Origin: CAZHTS01 sp964535315 | Lineage (GTDB): Bacteria; Chloroflexota; Anaerolineae; Anaerolineales; Anaerolineaceae | Direction: 5' to 3' | Assembly: GCA_964535315.1 (NCBI GenBank) | Contig: CAZHTS010000025.1 | Coordinates: 1 to 58,617, forward strand | Length of the DNA: 58,617 nt | Notes under the pieces: model-generated | What the model was told of the DNA's origin: nothing | The model's database searches: none | The model's input: the letters and a program-made list of their open reading frames with translations, nothing else | Shown here: positions 16,280 through 26,698 of the stretch, piece by piece | Numbering within the stretch: the first letter of the stretch is position 1 | Layout of the letters: the number at the start of each line of letters is the position of its first letter | Program-made: the position numbers and the translations under genes

Positions 16280-17275
16280 TCATTTGACCTGGTCGATCAG
16301 CAGGGTCTTGCGCGTTTCGTCGACAACGAGATAGAAGACGTTGAAGGTGTCGAGCGGTTCTTTGGCGCCGGTGCGGCGGTAATAACGCAGCGAAACGTGT
16401 ACCGGGGCAGGATTGGTATCCCAGGATTGGAGATAAGCGGAGAGCACCTCGACCTTTTCGATGGTTTCCCACCAACTGCTGTAGATGACGAAGGGATTGT
16501 TGCCGAATTTGGCGCAGCAGCTTTGCTGGAAGTGCGGCGTGAGCATGCCCCAGGCGCGGTCGTATTTGCGGGCATTGATGGCAGCATAGTATTCGCGCAC
16601 GATGATCTCGGGGTTGGGGTACTGGCTGCGCGGCCAGGGCGTCATGGTCGGTGGGATGGGGGTGAGGGTGGGCGGGGCGGTGGGGGTGCGCGACTGGTAG
16701 CGGGTGGGGGTGGCAGGCGGGGCGGCGGGCGAGCGAGTGAGTTGGGCGACGATGGTCTGAGCGCCCTGGGTGTACAGGAAGCTCAGGTCGGCCGCAGTGG
16801 GGGTGGGACGTAAGAGGGCGTTGGCCATGCCGCCAAAAATAGCGATGAGCAAGAGGACGATGACAAGCGGAATGGCAAACCACACCCAGGCAGGGGCGAT
16901 GACCTGGGGGCGACCGGGGACGGCCGTATAACTGCCGCCGAGCATTTCCGAGCCGCCATTGCTGTTGATTAAGAGGATGAGCTTATGGTTGTGCAGTTCG
17001 CGGCGGGTGGAGCGCGGCGCGTCTTTGTGCAAGGTGACGTGATGCTGGCTGCTCTGGCCTTCGGTACAGCGGAAAGTAGGCGGGTCTACACTCAGCCAAC
17101 CCACCTGTGGGACGATGCGACCGGCCAGGACGCCGCTACCCAGGTTGGTGATTTTGAAGCTGGCGGCGGGCGGAACGTATTTGGGCGCGGTCGGATCGAA
17201 AATGCCAAAGTCCAGATCGTTGGGGCTGGCTAACAGCCGGGGGACATCTGGCGATCGAGATACAGGCGGTTGCAT
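16280..17275 (-). CDS. Single-pass membrane protein with Ig-like N-domain and NTF2-like C-domain
   Basis: The 331-residue protein has an N-terminal beta-rich domain (about 10-115, with FGIFDPTAPKYVPPAASFKITNLG) resembling the Ig-like domains that describe matter relative to 'non-grouped' repeats. It then has one membrane helix (about 130-152, WVWFAIPLVIVLLLIAIFGG), a Pro/Thr-rich linker (about 190-215), and a C-terminal NTF2-like fold (YYAAINARKYDRAWGML onward). No catalytic motif is evident. No good ribosome binding site precedes the ATG, which lies nine bases after the stop of the phosphofructokinase-like gene, so translational coupling is likely. Function unknown. Confidence 0.7.
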   Translation of the reverse strand: MQPPVSRSPDVPRLLASPNDLDFGIFDPTAPKYVPPAASFKITNLGSGVLAGRIVPQVGWLSVDPPTFRCTEGQSSQHHVTLHKDAPRSTRRELHNHKLILLINSNGGSEMLGGSYTAVPGRPQVIAPAWVWFAIPLVIVLLLIAIFGGMANALLRPTPTAADLSFLYTQGAQTIVAQLTRSPAAPPATPTRYQSRTPTAPPTLTPIPPTMTPWPRSQYPNPEIIVREYYAAINARKYDRAWGMLTPHFQQSCCAKFGNNPFVIYSSWWETIEKVEVLSAYLQSWDTNPAPVHVSLRYYRRTGAKEPLDTFNVFYLVVDETRKTLLIDQVK

Positions 17276-17284
17276 ACGGGTATG

Positions 17285-18397
17285 TCAATCGCCCAGGCTG
17301 GTACCTACCTGGCGGGCGCTGTCGATCCAGGGGTGGTCAAGGGGAACACATTTGTGCTGTCCGACCACCTGCGCCAGCGGGGCGGCCTGAACCTGTCCGG
17401 ATTGCAAGGCAACCATGACGCCGAAACGGCCGGCCTGGACAAAATTGACGCAGGCCACGCCCAACTGGGTGGCCAGAACGCGGTCGGCGGCCGACGGCGA
17501 ACCGCCGCGCAGCAGATAACCGAGGATGGTGGTGCGCGTCTCCAGGCCGGTGAACTTTTCCAGGCGGTCGGCGAGCAGATGGGTGTTGCTGTGGAAGCGT
17601 TTTTCGATTTGCTCCAGTTCGCCGGCCACCCGCGACTGTTCCTCGCCGCTGCGCAGCATGGCGTTGATCTGGCGGGTACGTTCGAAGAAGGCAGCGTAGT
17701 CTTTGGGACAGGCGCCTTCGGAGACGGCGACGATGCTGAAGCGTTTGCCGGCCTGATTGCGCTTGAGGATGGCGGCGGCGATCTTTTCTACGTCGTAGGC
17801 GATTTCGGGGATGAGGATCACGTCGGCGCCGCCGGCGATGCCCGAGCCGAGCGTCAGCCAGCCGCTGGATTGGCCCATGATTTCGACGATGATGATGCGA
17901 TGATGGCTGTGGGCGGTGTTGTGCAGACGGTCGATGGCTTCGGCGGCAATGCTGCGGGCGGTGTCGAACCCGACGGTGATGTCGGTGTGGGCAATGTCGT
18001 TGTCGATGGCCTTGGGTAGGGTGATGATGTTCAGGCCGCTTTGCGCCAGACGCCAGGCGCTCTCCTGGGTTTCTTGAGCGCCCAGACAGATCAGGCAGTC
18101 CAGGCGATGTTTGCGGTAGGTGGCGCAGGCGGCGTCCAGACCGCTCTGGTGATCGAGGTCGACCTCGTGGGGCTTATCCCGGCTGGTGCCCAACAGTGTG
18201 CCGCCGGTCGTAAGGATGCCGGACAGGCGGTTGCCTTCCAATGGGACGGTCTGGTCGTGCATCAAGCCCAGGAAGCCATCCTGGAAGCCAACCAGGCGCA
18301 CGCCGGCGGCCTGGGCGGCTTTGCCGATGGCGCGAATGGCGGCGTTTAGACCGGGCGAGTCGCTGCCAGCGGTTAACACACCAATGGTACGAGTCAT
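17285..18397 (-). CDS. Phosphofructokinase family protein with altered phosphate-donor motif
   Basis: The 370-residue protein clearly belongs to the phosphofructokinase family: GSDSPGLNAAIR (11-22), LTTGGTLLGTSR (62-73), the catalytic-loop equivalent AIDNDI (130-135) and IMGQSSGWLTL (173-183). Two key places differ from the enzymes I know. The donor-binding GGDGS/GGDDT segment is replaced by LGAQET (105-110), and TIDND is AIDND. It may therefore be a diverged or non-glycolytic member, or a regulatory paralogue; glycolytic activity should not be assumed. The start at 18397 is set by AGGAG seven bases upstream. Confidence 0.8.
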   Translation of the reverse strand: MTRTIGVLTAGSDSPGLNAAIRAIGKAAQAAGVRLVGFQDGFLGLMHDQTVPLEGNRLSGILTTGGTLLGTSRDKPHEVDLDHQSGLDAACATYRKHRLDCLICLGAQETQESAWRLAQSGLNIITLPKAIDNDIAHTDITVGFDTARSIAAEAIDRLHNTAHSHHRIIIVEIMGQSSGWLTLGSGIAGGADVILIPEIAYDVEKIAAAILKRNQAGKRFSIVAVSEGACPKDYAAFFERTRQINAMLRSGEEQSRVAGELEQIEKRFHSNTHLLADRLEKFTGLETRTTILGYLLRGGSPSAADRVLATQLGVACVNFVQAGRFGVMVALQSGQVQAAPLAQVVGQHKCVPLDHPWIDSARQVGTSLGD

Positions 18398-18441
18398 GGC
18401 GAACTCCTTTTTAGGAACGGGTGGTTTTAACGGGCAGAACA

Positions 18442-18485
18442 GGCCAGACCTCACAGATGTTGGCGTGTGTGAGGTCTGATTGGCC
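18442..18485. repeat. REP-like palindrome between hpt and the phosphofructokinase-like gene
   Basis: CAGACCTCACA (18445-18455) and TGTGAGGTCTG (18468-18478) form a perfect 11-base-pair arm pair, with outer GGC/GCC bases. No T run follows on either side, so it is not a typical terminator. It could be an intergenic REP-like element or an mRNA processing signal. Confidence 0.65.
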
Positions 18486-18519
18486 GATTTCGTTTGTTAA
18501 AGTTCGTCGGAGCACAGGG

Positions 18520-19080
18520 TTATTTTTTATATCTGGCCGGGTCGACCGAGGCGATGTAAGGCAAATTGCGGCCTTTTTCGTCGATGTCCAGGCCGTAGCC
18601 GACAACGAAGTAATCGGGGATCTCGAAGCCGAGGTAATCGATCTGGATATCGACGCGGTGGCGAGGTTTCTTGTCGAGCAGGGCGCACACTTTGAGGCTG
18701 CGCGGCTGACGGTCGAGCAGCAGTTTGCGGATGGTATTGATGGTATACCCCGTGTCGATGATGTCATCGATGAGGATGACGTCCCAGCCGTTGATGTTGG
18801 TTTTGTGATCGGAGTCGATGCGGATGAAGCCGCTGGTTTCGGAGCCAGAGTAAGACGAAACCGACATAAAGTCCATGGTCAGCGGGCGATGGATTTTACG
18901 CATCAGATCGGTGATGAACATGACGCTGCCGCGCAGCAGACCGAGGAGGAGCAGTTTTTCCGAGTCGCGGTAATCGTTGGTGATCTGTTCTCCCAGGGCG
19001 GTGACGCGCGTCTCGATTTCTTCGGGGGTGATGAGGATTTCGCCAATGAAGTCGTAGGGGAATTTAGGGGCTTCGGGCAT
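18520..19080 (-). CDS. hpt: Hypoxanthine phosphoribosyltransferase
   Basis: The 186-residue enzyme salvages hypoxanthine (and usually guanine) to nucleotides using PRPP. The PRPP motif is VILIDDIIDTGYTI near residue 100, and the N-terminal half has LLGLLRGSVMF and DFMSVSSYSG, the conserved SSY flap. The C-terminal PDYFVVGYGLDIDEKGRNLPYI is diagnostic for HPRT rather than other phosphoribosyltransferases. I use ATG 19080, which has AGGAG seven bases upstream, rather than the codon six residues earlier. Confidence 0.95.
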   Translation of the reverse strand: MPEAPKFPYDFIGEILITPEEIETRVTALGEQITNDYRDSEKLLLLGLLRGSVMFITDLMRKIHRPLTMDFMSVSSYSGSETSGFIRIDSDHKTNINGWDVILIDDIIDTGYTINTIRKLLLDRQPRSLKVCALLDKKPRHRVDIQIDYLGFEIPDYFVVGYGLDIDEKGRNLPYIASVDPARYKK

Positions 19081-19118
19081 GGGGTGTCTCCTTATCAAAC
19101 GGGGTGGATAAAGGGATA

Positions 19119-19140
19119 GGGGGTACCCCAGGGTACCCCC
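19119..19140. repeat. Perfect palindrome between asd and hpt
   Basis: GGGGGTACCC and GGGTACCCCC are separated by CA, and each arm contains the self-complementary GGGTACCC. It lies ten bases after the asd stop. There is no T run on the minus strand, so it may be a weak terminator, an mRNA stabiliser or an operator. Confidence 0.5.
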
Positions 19141-19150
19141 AACGTAGATT

Positions 19151-20203
19151 TCAGTGGATGCAGCCAGCCTGGACGAGCAGTTCGGCGTTGTAAATGGAGC
19201 CGCCGGCGGCGCCGCGGATGGTGTTGTGTGAAAGCACCACCAGTTTGAGATCGAAGATCGGGTCGGGGCGCAGGCGACCGACGACCGTGGTCATCCCCTT
19301 GCCGGTCATACGATCGAGGCGTGGCTGGGGGCGGTTGGCTTCGTCGCGCACGACGATCACGGGGCGTGGAGCAGAGGGTAGATCGCGGCTGATTTCGGGC
19401 GCGGTGTAACCGGCCAGGGCGCGAGCGGCTTCTTCGATTTCCGGGCGGCGGCCCAACTCAACCGACAGGCACACCAGATGCCCGTCGCTGACGGCGACGC
19501 GGTTGGTGTGGGCCGAGACGACGAAGTCGGCCAGGTGCAGGCCGTCGGGCTGCACGGTACCAAGCATTTTGCGCGATTCCCACTCCACCTTGGCTTCCTC
19601 GCCATTGATGAAAGGTACCACGTTGTCGAGGATATCCATGGAGGGTACGCCGGGGTAGCCGGCGCCAGAGAGCGCCTGCAGCGAAACGGCAAAGACTTTG
19701 CGCAATCCGAAAGCGTCTTGCAATGCCTTGAGCGCCACAGCCATGCCGGTGCTGGTGCAATTGGGGTTGGTGGCGATCAGGCCGCTCCAGCCGCGCCGGC
19801 GGCGTTGCTGCTCGATCAGGGCAAGGTGATCGGCGTTGATTTCGGGCAAGAAAATGGGCACGTCGGGCTCGCGGCGGTAGGCAGAGGCATTCGAGCAAAC
19901 GGCCATGCCGGCCTGTGCGAAGGCGGGTTCGACGTTGAGGGCGATGTCGGCCGGCAGGGCGGAAAACGCCACGGCTGCCTGGACGGCGGATGGTTCGGTG
20001 GGGACGACGGTCATGGCGGCGGCCCAGGCGGGCATGGGCTCGGGCAGCGTCCAGTGACAGGCCTGGCCGTAGGGCTGGCCGATGGAGCGTTCGGAACCGG
20101 TCAGGGCGACGACCTCGAACCAGGGGTGCTGGTCGAGCAATTGGACAAAACGTTGGCCGACGCTGCCGGTGGCAGCCAGGACGGCGACAGGGATGCGGTT
20201 CAT
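19151..20203 (-). CDS. asd: Aspartate-semialdehyde dehydrogenase
   Basis: The 350-residue enzyme reduces aspartyl phosphate to aspartate semialdehyde with NADPH, the second step to lysine, threonine and methionine. The dinucleotide site is LAATGSVGQRF (9-19) and the catalytic cysteine is Cys149 in NPNCTSTG. The SLQALSGAGYPG strand and the C-terminal LSHNTIRGAAGGS histidine/arginine region are those of the archaeal/fungal-type branch rather than the E. coli branch. The start 20203 follows AAAGGA; 50 extra in-frame codons upstream are non-coding. It is 32 bases after the aspartate kinase gene, giving a two-gene lysC-asd operon. Confidence 0.95.
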   Translation of the reverse strand: MNRIPVAVLAATGSVGQRFVQLLDQHPWFEVVALTGSERSIGQPYGQACHWTLPEPMPAWAAAMTVVPTEPSAVQAAVAFSALPADIALNVEPAFAQAGMAVCSNASAYRREPDVPIFLPEINADHLALIEQQRRRRGWSGLIATNPNCTSTGMAVALKALQDAFGLRKVFAVSLQALSGAGYPGVPSMDILDNVVPFINGEEAKVEWESRKMLGTVQPDGLHLADFVVSAHTNRVAVSDGHLVCLSVELGRRPEIEEAARALAGYTAPEISRDLPSAPRPVIVVRDEANRPQPRLDRMTGKGMTTVVGRLRPDPIFDLKLVVLSHNTIRGAAGGSIYNAELLVQAGCIH

Positions 20204-20235
20204 GGTTAAAGTCCTTTTATGCGCACGAGCGCGAG

Positions 20236-21663
20236 TTATTCGATGAGGGCGTGTAGTGCGGCCAGGGCGGGTTTCAGATCCCCGGCGGCGACGATCAGGC
20301 TGATGGAAACTTCCGAAGAGCCCTGGGCGATGGCAACAACATTGACGCTGCACCGGCCGAGGGCGCTGAATACCTGGCCGGAGATGCCCGGCGTGCAGCG
20401 CATACCGGCCCCGACGACGGTGATGATGACCACTTCATCGGTGGCCCAGACACGGTCGATGTCTTTGCGGGCGATTTCCTGGGCGAAGGTGTTTTGCAGG
20501 GCGTTGACCACCTTCTGGCTGGCTTCGCTGGGGATGGCGAAGCAGATGGATTGCTCGGAAGATGCCTGACTGATGAGCGGAACACTGACGCCTACGGCGG
20601 CGACCGTGCCGAAGGTGCGGGCGGCCACGCCGGGTACACCCAGCATGCCACGCCCTTCAACCGTAATCAGTTGGATGCCGGGAATGGCAGTGACGGCCTT
20701 GATGACTTTGCCATTGGTGCCCTCATGGTCGGCAACCAGGCGGGTACCGCTGTGTTCGGGATTAAAGGTGTTGAGAATGTGCAGTTCGATGCCGGCTTCG
20801 ATCACGGGGCGGATGGTCTTCGGGTGGACGACCTTAGCGCCGTAATAGGCCAGTTCAGAAATCTCGCGATAGGAGAGCTCGGGAATGGTGCGAGCATCGG
20901 GCACCAGGCGCGGGTCAGCAGTCATGACGCCGTCGACGTCGGTCCAGATCCAGACTTCATCGGCGGGCAGGACGGCGCCGAACAGGGCGGCGGAGTAATC
21001 GCTGCCGCCGCGCCCGAGGGTGGTGGTGACGCCGGATGGGGTGGCGCCGATAAAGCCGGTGACGACCGGGATACGCCCCTGCGCCAGGATGGGGTCGAGC
21101 ACCTGACGGGTGTGAAGGACGGTGGCGTCCATATCGGGGTGAGCGGATTGGAAGACGCCATCGGTAACGATCAACTGAGAGGCTTCAACGATCTGGGCTG
21201 GCAGACCGAGCGCCTCAATAGCGGCGGCCAGAACACGTACGGCCATGCGTTCGCCAAGCGAGGCGACGGCATCCAGGGCGCGCGGGGTGGCTTCGCCCAA
21301 CACGGCAATGGCCTGGCACAGATTGGTGAATTCGGTAATCAAATGAGAAATATCCTGGCGCACCTGGTTCTGGCGGGCCGGGTCGAGGACGAGCGTGGCA
21401 GTTATGGCGTCGTGGCGAGTGCGTAACTCGGTGGCAGTTTGCAGGCAAGTGTGTGTGTTGCCCTGCGCAGCCTGAGTGGCGCTATCCAGTAACAGGTTGG
21501 TAACGCCAGATAATGCGGAAGTGACCACGACCAGCCGCGGCCAGTTGGCCCGGCTGCCGGCGACGATTTGAGCGGCCTGAACTACTGCTTCGGGGGTACC
21601 CACCGAAGTGCCGCCAAATTTCATCACCAGAGTACGTTGTTGAGGTTCATCGGATGCTTTCAT
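20236..21663 (-). CDS. lysC: Aspartate kinase
   Basis: The 475-residue enzyme phosphorylates aspartate, the first step of the aspartate family. The N-terminal kinase signature is VMKFGGTSVGTPE (13-25), the nucleotide site is TTTLGRGGSDYSAALFGA, and WTDVDGVMTADPR follows. The C-terminal third carries two ACT domains (TVEGRGMLGVPGVAARTF and IITVVGAGMRCTPGISGQVF), so feedback inhibition by lysine or threonine is likely. There is no homoserine dehydrogenase fusion. No lysine riboswitch is visible in the short leader; a TATAAT lies 33 bases upstream. Confidence 0.96.
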   Translation of the reverse strand: MKASDEPQQRTLVMKFGGTSVGTPEAVVQAAQIVAGSRANWPRLVVVTSALSGVTNLLLDSATQAAQGNTHTCLQTATELRTRHDAITATLVLDPARQNQVRQDISHLITEFTNLCQAIAVLGEATPRALDAVASLGERMAVRVLAAAIEALGLPAQIVEASQLIVTDGVFQSAHPDMDATVLHTRQVLDPILAQGRIPVVTGFIGATPSGVTTTLGRGGSDYSAALFGAVLPADEVWIWTDVDGVMTADPRLVPDARTIPELSYREISELAYYGAKVVHPKTIRPVIEAGIELHILNTFNPEHSGTRLVADHEGTNGKVIKAVTAIPGIQLITVEGRGMLGVPGVAARTFGTVAAVGVSVPLISQASSEQSICFAIPSEASQKVVNALQNTFAQEIARKDIDRVWATDEVVIITVVGAGMRCTPGISGQVFSALGRCSVNVVAIAQGSSEVSISLIVAAGDLKPALAALHALIE

Positions 21664-21695
21664 TTTGCTACCTGAAAAAGAGAATCAATGGCCCT

Positions 21696-21743
21696 ATTAT
21701 ATGCCATAACCCGGCGATATTCCCGATGGATATTTGATACAAT
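21696..21743. promoter_or_regulatory. Divergent promoter region for lysC (minus) and the FAH-family gene (plus)
   Basis: On the minus strand a perfect TATAAT lies at 21696-21701, 33 bases before the lysC ATG. On the plus strand TACAAT lies at 21738-21743, 30 bases before the ATG at 21773. Neither has a convincing -35 hexamer at the right distance, so these are -10-only calls. Confidence 0.4.
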
Positions 21744-21772
21744 GTAAGCATATTTGCGTGTGGGAGGGCAAC

Positions 21773-22549
21773 ATGCGTTTTGTGCGTTATCAGGCCGGGG
21801 CAGGGCAGGCCGGGTATGGTTGGATTTATGAGGATCGAGTTGGGGCATTGGACGGTACGCCGTTTGGCGAGTATCGCCGCCTGGAGGCAGAGATGCCGCT
21901 GGAGACGGTGCGTTTGTTGGCGCCGGTGCAACCAGGTAAGATTGTGTGTGTGGGGCGCAATTACGCCGAGCATGCCCGCGAGCAGGGCGCCGAGACGCCG
22001 GATATCCCCATTTTGTTTCTCAAGCCGCCTTCGTCGGTGATTGGGCCGGGCGAGCGGATTGTCCTGCCGGTGCAATCCCTGCAGGTGGAGCACGAGGCCG
22101 AACTGGCGGTCGTGATCGGGCGGGCGGGGCGTTGGATTCGCCCGGAGAATGCGCTCGAGCACGTGTTGGGATATACGGTCGGCAACGATATAACCGCCCG
22201 TGATCTACAGCGACGAGACGGACAGTGGACGCGCGCCAAGGGGTTTGATACGTTCTGCCCGTTGGGGCCGTGGATTGAGACGGAGCTCGATGCGGCGGAT
22301 GTGTTGATTTCCTGCCGGGTGGGGGAAGAACTGCGGCAAATGACCTCGACGCGCGAGATGATTTTTACCATCCCCCAGCTAATCGTGTTTATCTCTTCGG
22401 TGATGACCTTGCAGCCTGGGGACGTGATCCTGACCGGGACGCCGGCCGGGGTGGCGCCGCTTAAGGCCGGGGACGTGGTCGAAGTGGATGTGGAAGGAAT
22501 CGGGCAGCTGCGTAATCCGGTGGCGCAACAGGAACCGGTACGCCAGTGA
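21773..22549 (+). CDS. Fumarylacetoacetate hydrolase family protein
   Basis: The 258-residue protein has the FAH fold with typical stretches CVGRNYAEHAREQG (about 60-73), FLKPPSSVIGPGE (about 82-94), HEAELAVVIGR with metal-binding acids, GYTVGNDITARDLQ, and VILTGTPAGVAPLKAGD. Members hydrolyse or decarboxylate acylpyruvates or tautomerise oxaloacetate; which one applies here is unclear. GGGAGGG precedes the ATG at 21773; the 13 codons before it are promoter sequence. It is monocistronic and ends in a strong terminator. Confidence 0.93.
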   Translation: MRFVRYQAGAGQAGYGWIYEDRVGALDGTPFGEYRRLEAEMPLETVRLLAPVQPGKIVCVGRNYAEHAREQGAETPDIPILFLKPPSSVIGPGERIVLPVQSLQVEHEAELAVVIGRAGRWIRPENALEHVLGYTVGNDITARDLQRRDGQWTRAKGFDTFCPLGPWIETELDAADVLISCRVGEELRQMTSTREMIFTIPQLIVFISSVMTLQPGDVILTGTPAGVAPLKAGDVVEVDVEGIGQLRNPVAQQEPVRQ

Positions 22550-22560
22550 TGCAGGACGAT

Positions 22561-22602
22561 AATGCGAAAACGAGCGGCGCTGAAGCCGCTCGTTTTCGCA
22601 TT
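22561..22602. terminator. Bidirectional terminator between FAH-family and sortase genes
   Basis: A perfect 18-base-pair inverted repeat (22561-22578 and 22585-22602) has a 6-base loop. The plus strand continues into TTGTTTTC. It serves two convergent genes. Confidence 0.85.
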
Positions 22603-22645
22603 GTTTTCACTACCTGTAAGAGTCTAACGGTAAGACGGTAAAAAA

Positions 22646-23377
22646 TTACTCCATAACCGGGTAGGGTAAATACCCGTCGAGGAACGAGTAGGGGGCGTAG
22701 GTCGTGGCTGGTTGTGAGACGGCCGCGGCGGTTTGCTCGTCGATCGGCAGGGCGGTGATGAACAGGCGTCCCCAGGAGGGGTCGCCGTTGGATTCGATGC
22801 AGGTCTGGAAGACCAGGCGGTTGCCGGGGCCATAGACGGTATAGAAGATGTCCGAACTGCTCAGGTGGGTCTGGGCGTAATCATTGGGATCGACGAAGTC
22901 GGAGTAGACGCTCTCAGGGCTGAGCGCCTGATAGCGCTGGATGGCGGTGACCTGGTAGGAAGCGATGCTCCGATCGCCGTAAACAATTTTGACGACCTGG
23001 CCGATTTGCAGGTTTGAATAGCTGGCGCCGGCCAGATAATTGTGGGCCAGTAACCCGATGGTGTTGTATTGGCTGGCGGTGGCAAATTGGGTCAGCACGC
23101 CATTACTGGCGGCGACATAACCTGGATCACCGGCGGGCTGTTGGACGACGGGGTAGGCCATAACGTTGCTTACGTATACGCCGGTAATTACGCCGGGCCG
23201 GCCGTTGGCAACCGTACTGACGAAGCTTTCTATGTCGGGCAGGGCGTTTGTGGCGGAGACGGCGTCATTTTGCCCGTCGCCGGTGATGGGCAGGGCGAAG
23301 GGAGCGATGCTGCCGAACAGGCTGGTCAGCAAGGTGACGCACAAAAGCAATCTGGCAAAAAGAGAGGTTGTTCTCAT
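22646..23377 (-). CDS. Secreted sortase-family transpeptidase
   Basis: The 243-residue protein begins with a signal peptide (MRTTSLFARLLLCVTLLTSL, then GSIAPFALP) and carries a sortase domain. The likely catalytic triad is His112 (LLAHNY), Cys193 (FQTCI) and Arg204 (WGRLFI). Sortases join proteins to the cell surface or cross-link pilins. There is no C-terminal membrane anchor, so it may be released or held by the uncut signal. No substrate protein with a sorting signal lies nearby. An AT-rich promoter region is upstream. Confidence 0.85.
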   Translation of the reverse strand: MRTTSLFARLLLCVTLLTSLFGSIAPFALPITGDGQNDAVSATNALPDIESFVSTVANGRPGVITGVYVSNVMAYPVVQQPAGDPGYVAASNGVLTQFATASQYNTIGLLAHNYLAGASYSNLQIGQVVKIVYGDRSIASYQVTAIQRYQALSPESVYSDFVDPNDYAQTHLSSSDIFYTVYGPGNRLVFQTCIESNGDPSWGRLFITALPIDEQTAAAVSQPATTYAPYSFLDGYLPYPVME

Positions 23378-23531
23378 GAATTTGTTTGGAGTTGGAATAT
23401 TTGGGCTTTTTTGGTAATAAATCGGTTATTTCTATATGTGATTTTAGTACGTTTTGGGTTGGGGTACAAGATGGAAAATACCCGCCTTGCATTTCTGTAA
23501 ATGAAAGAGCACCCGCCAATACATACAACGT

Positions 23532-23570
23532 CACGCTTCCGGCGATGATTGCTGCGGCGCCGGAAGCGTG
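23532..23570 (-). terminator. Strong hairpin after the complex-I-like operon
   Basis: CACGCTTCCGGC and GCCGGAAGCGTG pair over 12 bases with a 15-base loop, 35 bases past the last gene of the operon. There is no T run, so it may act as a 3' stabiliser or a factor-assisted terminator. Confidence 0.5.
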
Positions 23571-23604
23571 GCCTGCTTACGATTTACAGCGGCGTCCCGG
23601 CGGT

Positions 23605-25185
<1,581 letters not shown>

Positions 25186-25193
25186 GGGGCACC

Positions 25194-26690
25194 TTACTGT
25201 GAAACGATGGCGACGCATTGGTTGAGCAGCGTCATGAGCGGGGCGGGGAGGGTCAGCCCCAGGATCAACAGCCCGGCAACGCTGATGAAGAGCACCGCGG
25301 CTTGCCAGCCATCGCTTTCGCCCACGCCGATTGCCCCGGCGGGCTGGCCGTACAGCATGCGGTTGAGGACTTTCAGCAGAACCACAAAGGCGATCGCCAA
25401 CAGGCCCAAAACGATTGCCATCAACCAGGGCCGGCCGGCGCTGAACCCGGCCCGGATGAGGGCGAATTCGGAGACGAAGATGCCAAAAGGCGGCAGGCCA
25501 ATGATGGAGAGGATGCCAACGCTAAAAAGACTGCCGGTCAGCGGCATGGTTTTGAGCAGCCCGGAGACGCCGTCGATTTCGGTGGTGTGATACCGATGCA
25601 GGATACGCCCGCTGAGTAGAAAGAGCATCGATTTCGCCATGCTGTGATTGAGCATGTGCAGCAGGGCGGCAAAAACGCCCAGCGGGCCGAGCCCCAGCCC
25701 GAGGCAGGTCAGGGCGGTGTTTTCAATGCTCGAATAGGCCAGCAGGCGCTTGTAGTTTTTGGAAAATACCATGCTGAAGGTGGCGATGAACAGCGAGAGC
25801 AGCCCCAACCCCAGCAGGACATTGTTGGTGTAGGCGGCGCCCAGGGTGGCATCGATGACGATCTTCCAGCGCAGAATTGCATACAGCGCCACGGCCAACA
25901 GAACGCCCGACATGGCGGCGGAGAGCGGCGCCGGCGACTCGGAGTGCGCATCGGGCAGCCAGGTGTGCATGGGCGCCAGGCCGGCCTTGGTGCCGTAACC
26001 GACCAACAAGAAGACAAAGGCGATGCGCATGACCTCGGGATGAAGTTTGGGCGCAATCTGCATCAGGACGGTCCAGTTCAGGGCGTTTTCGGCGCGGCCT
26101 GAGAGGGCGACGAAATCAAAGTACGCCAGGACGGTGCCGGTAAAAGCCAGTGCGATCCCAACCGAACAGATCAAAATATATTTCCAACTGGCTTCCACCG
26201 AGGTTTTGCTGACGTTGAGCGGGATGATAAAGGCAGAGAAGATGGTGGTCGCTTCGACGGCGATCCACATCAACCCGACGTTGTTGGCCGAAACTGCCAG
26301 CAGCATTGAGCCAACGAATAAATTAAAGAAAATTTGGAAGCGGCGCAACTGCGTCGGCGTGTAGTGCTTTTCACGCCCTAACCCTGGGCTGAGGAACAGG
26401 GTGAGCGCGCTCACCCCGGCGACGCAGACCATCAACAGCGAGGTGAGGCTGTCGGCGCGCAATACGTCCACCAGGCCCAACGAATCGATCACCACGCCGA
26501 AGGTGGGGGCGTTTTGCATTGTACCGGCGGCAGGCAGGGCAACTGCCTGGGCGGCAAAGTTGAGCGCGGCAGCGAGGGACACCAGACCCAAGACGGCGTT
26601 GACCCAGCCGACAAAGGAACGGTACGGGCGGACGATAAACGCCAGAAGCGCGGCCAGGACAGGGGGGAAGAGAAGGAAGAAGAAGGTCAT
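25194..26690 (-). CDS. HyfF/NuoN-like proton- or cation-pumping membrane subunit
   Basis: The 498-residue protein has about 14 membrane helices and the antiporter-type fold of complex I pumping subunits. Typical marks are WIAVEATTIFSAFIIPL (the essential glutamate), GYGTKAGLAPMHTWLPDAHSE (the channel lysine and HxxLPxAH motif) and KRLLAYSSIENT. It follows the HyfE-like gene by eight bases and precedes the large subunit by eight. It should move H+, Na+ or K+ when the peripheral arm is active; the ion cannot be told. Confidence 0.93.
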   Translation of the reverse strand: MTFFFLLFPPVLAALLAFIVRPYRSFVGWVNAVLGLVSLAAALNFAAQAVALPAAGTMQNAPTFGVVIDSLGLVDVLRADSLTSLLMVCVAGVSALTLFLSPGLGREKHYTPTQLRRFQIFFNLFVGSMLLAVSANNVGLMWIAVEATTIFSAFIIPLNVSKTSVEASWKYILICSVGIALAFTGTVLAYFDFVALSGRAENALNWTVLMQIAPKLHPEVMRIAFVFLLVGYGTKAGLAPMHTWLPDAHSESPAPLSAAMSGVLLAVALYAILRWKIVIDATLGAAYTNNVLLGLGLLSLFIATFSMVFSKNYKRLLAYSSIENTALTCLGLGLGPLGVFAALLHMLNHSMAKSMLFLLSGRILHRYHTTEIDGVSGLLKTMPLTGSLFSVGILSIIGLPPFGIFVSEFALIRAGFSAGRPWLMAIVLGLLAIAFVVLLKVLNRMLYGQPAGAIGVGESDGWQAAVLFISVAGLLILGLTLPAPLMTLLNQCVAIVSQ

Positions 26691-26698
26691 GGCGCCTC

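Noticed and set aside
18442..18485. Terminator after hpt
   Set aside because: The stem is good but no T run follows on the minus strand; kept as a palindromic repeat.
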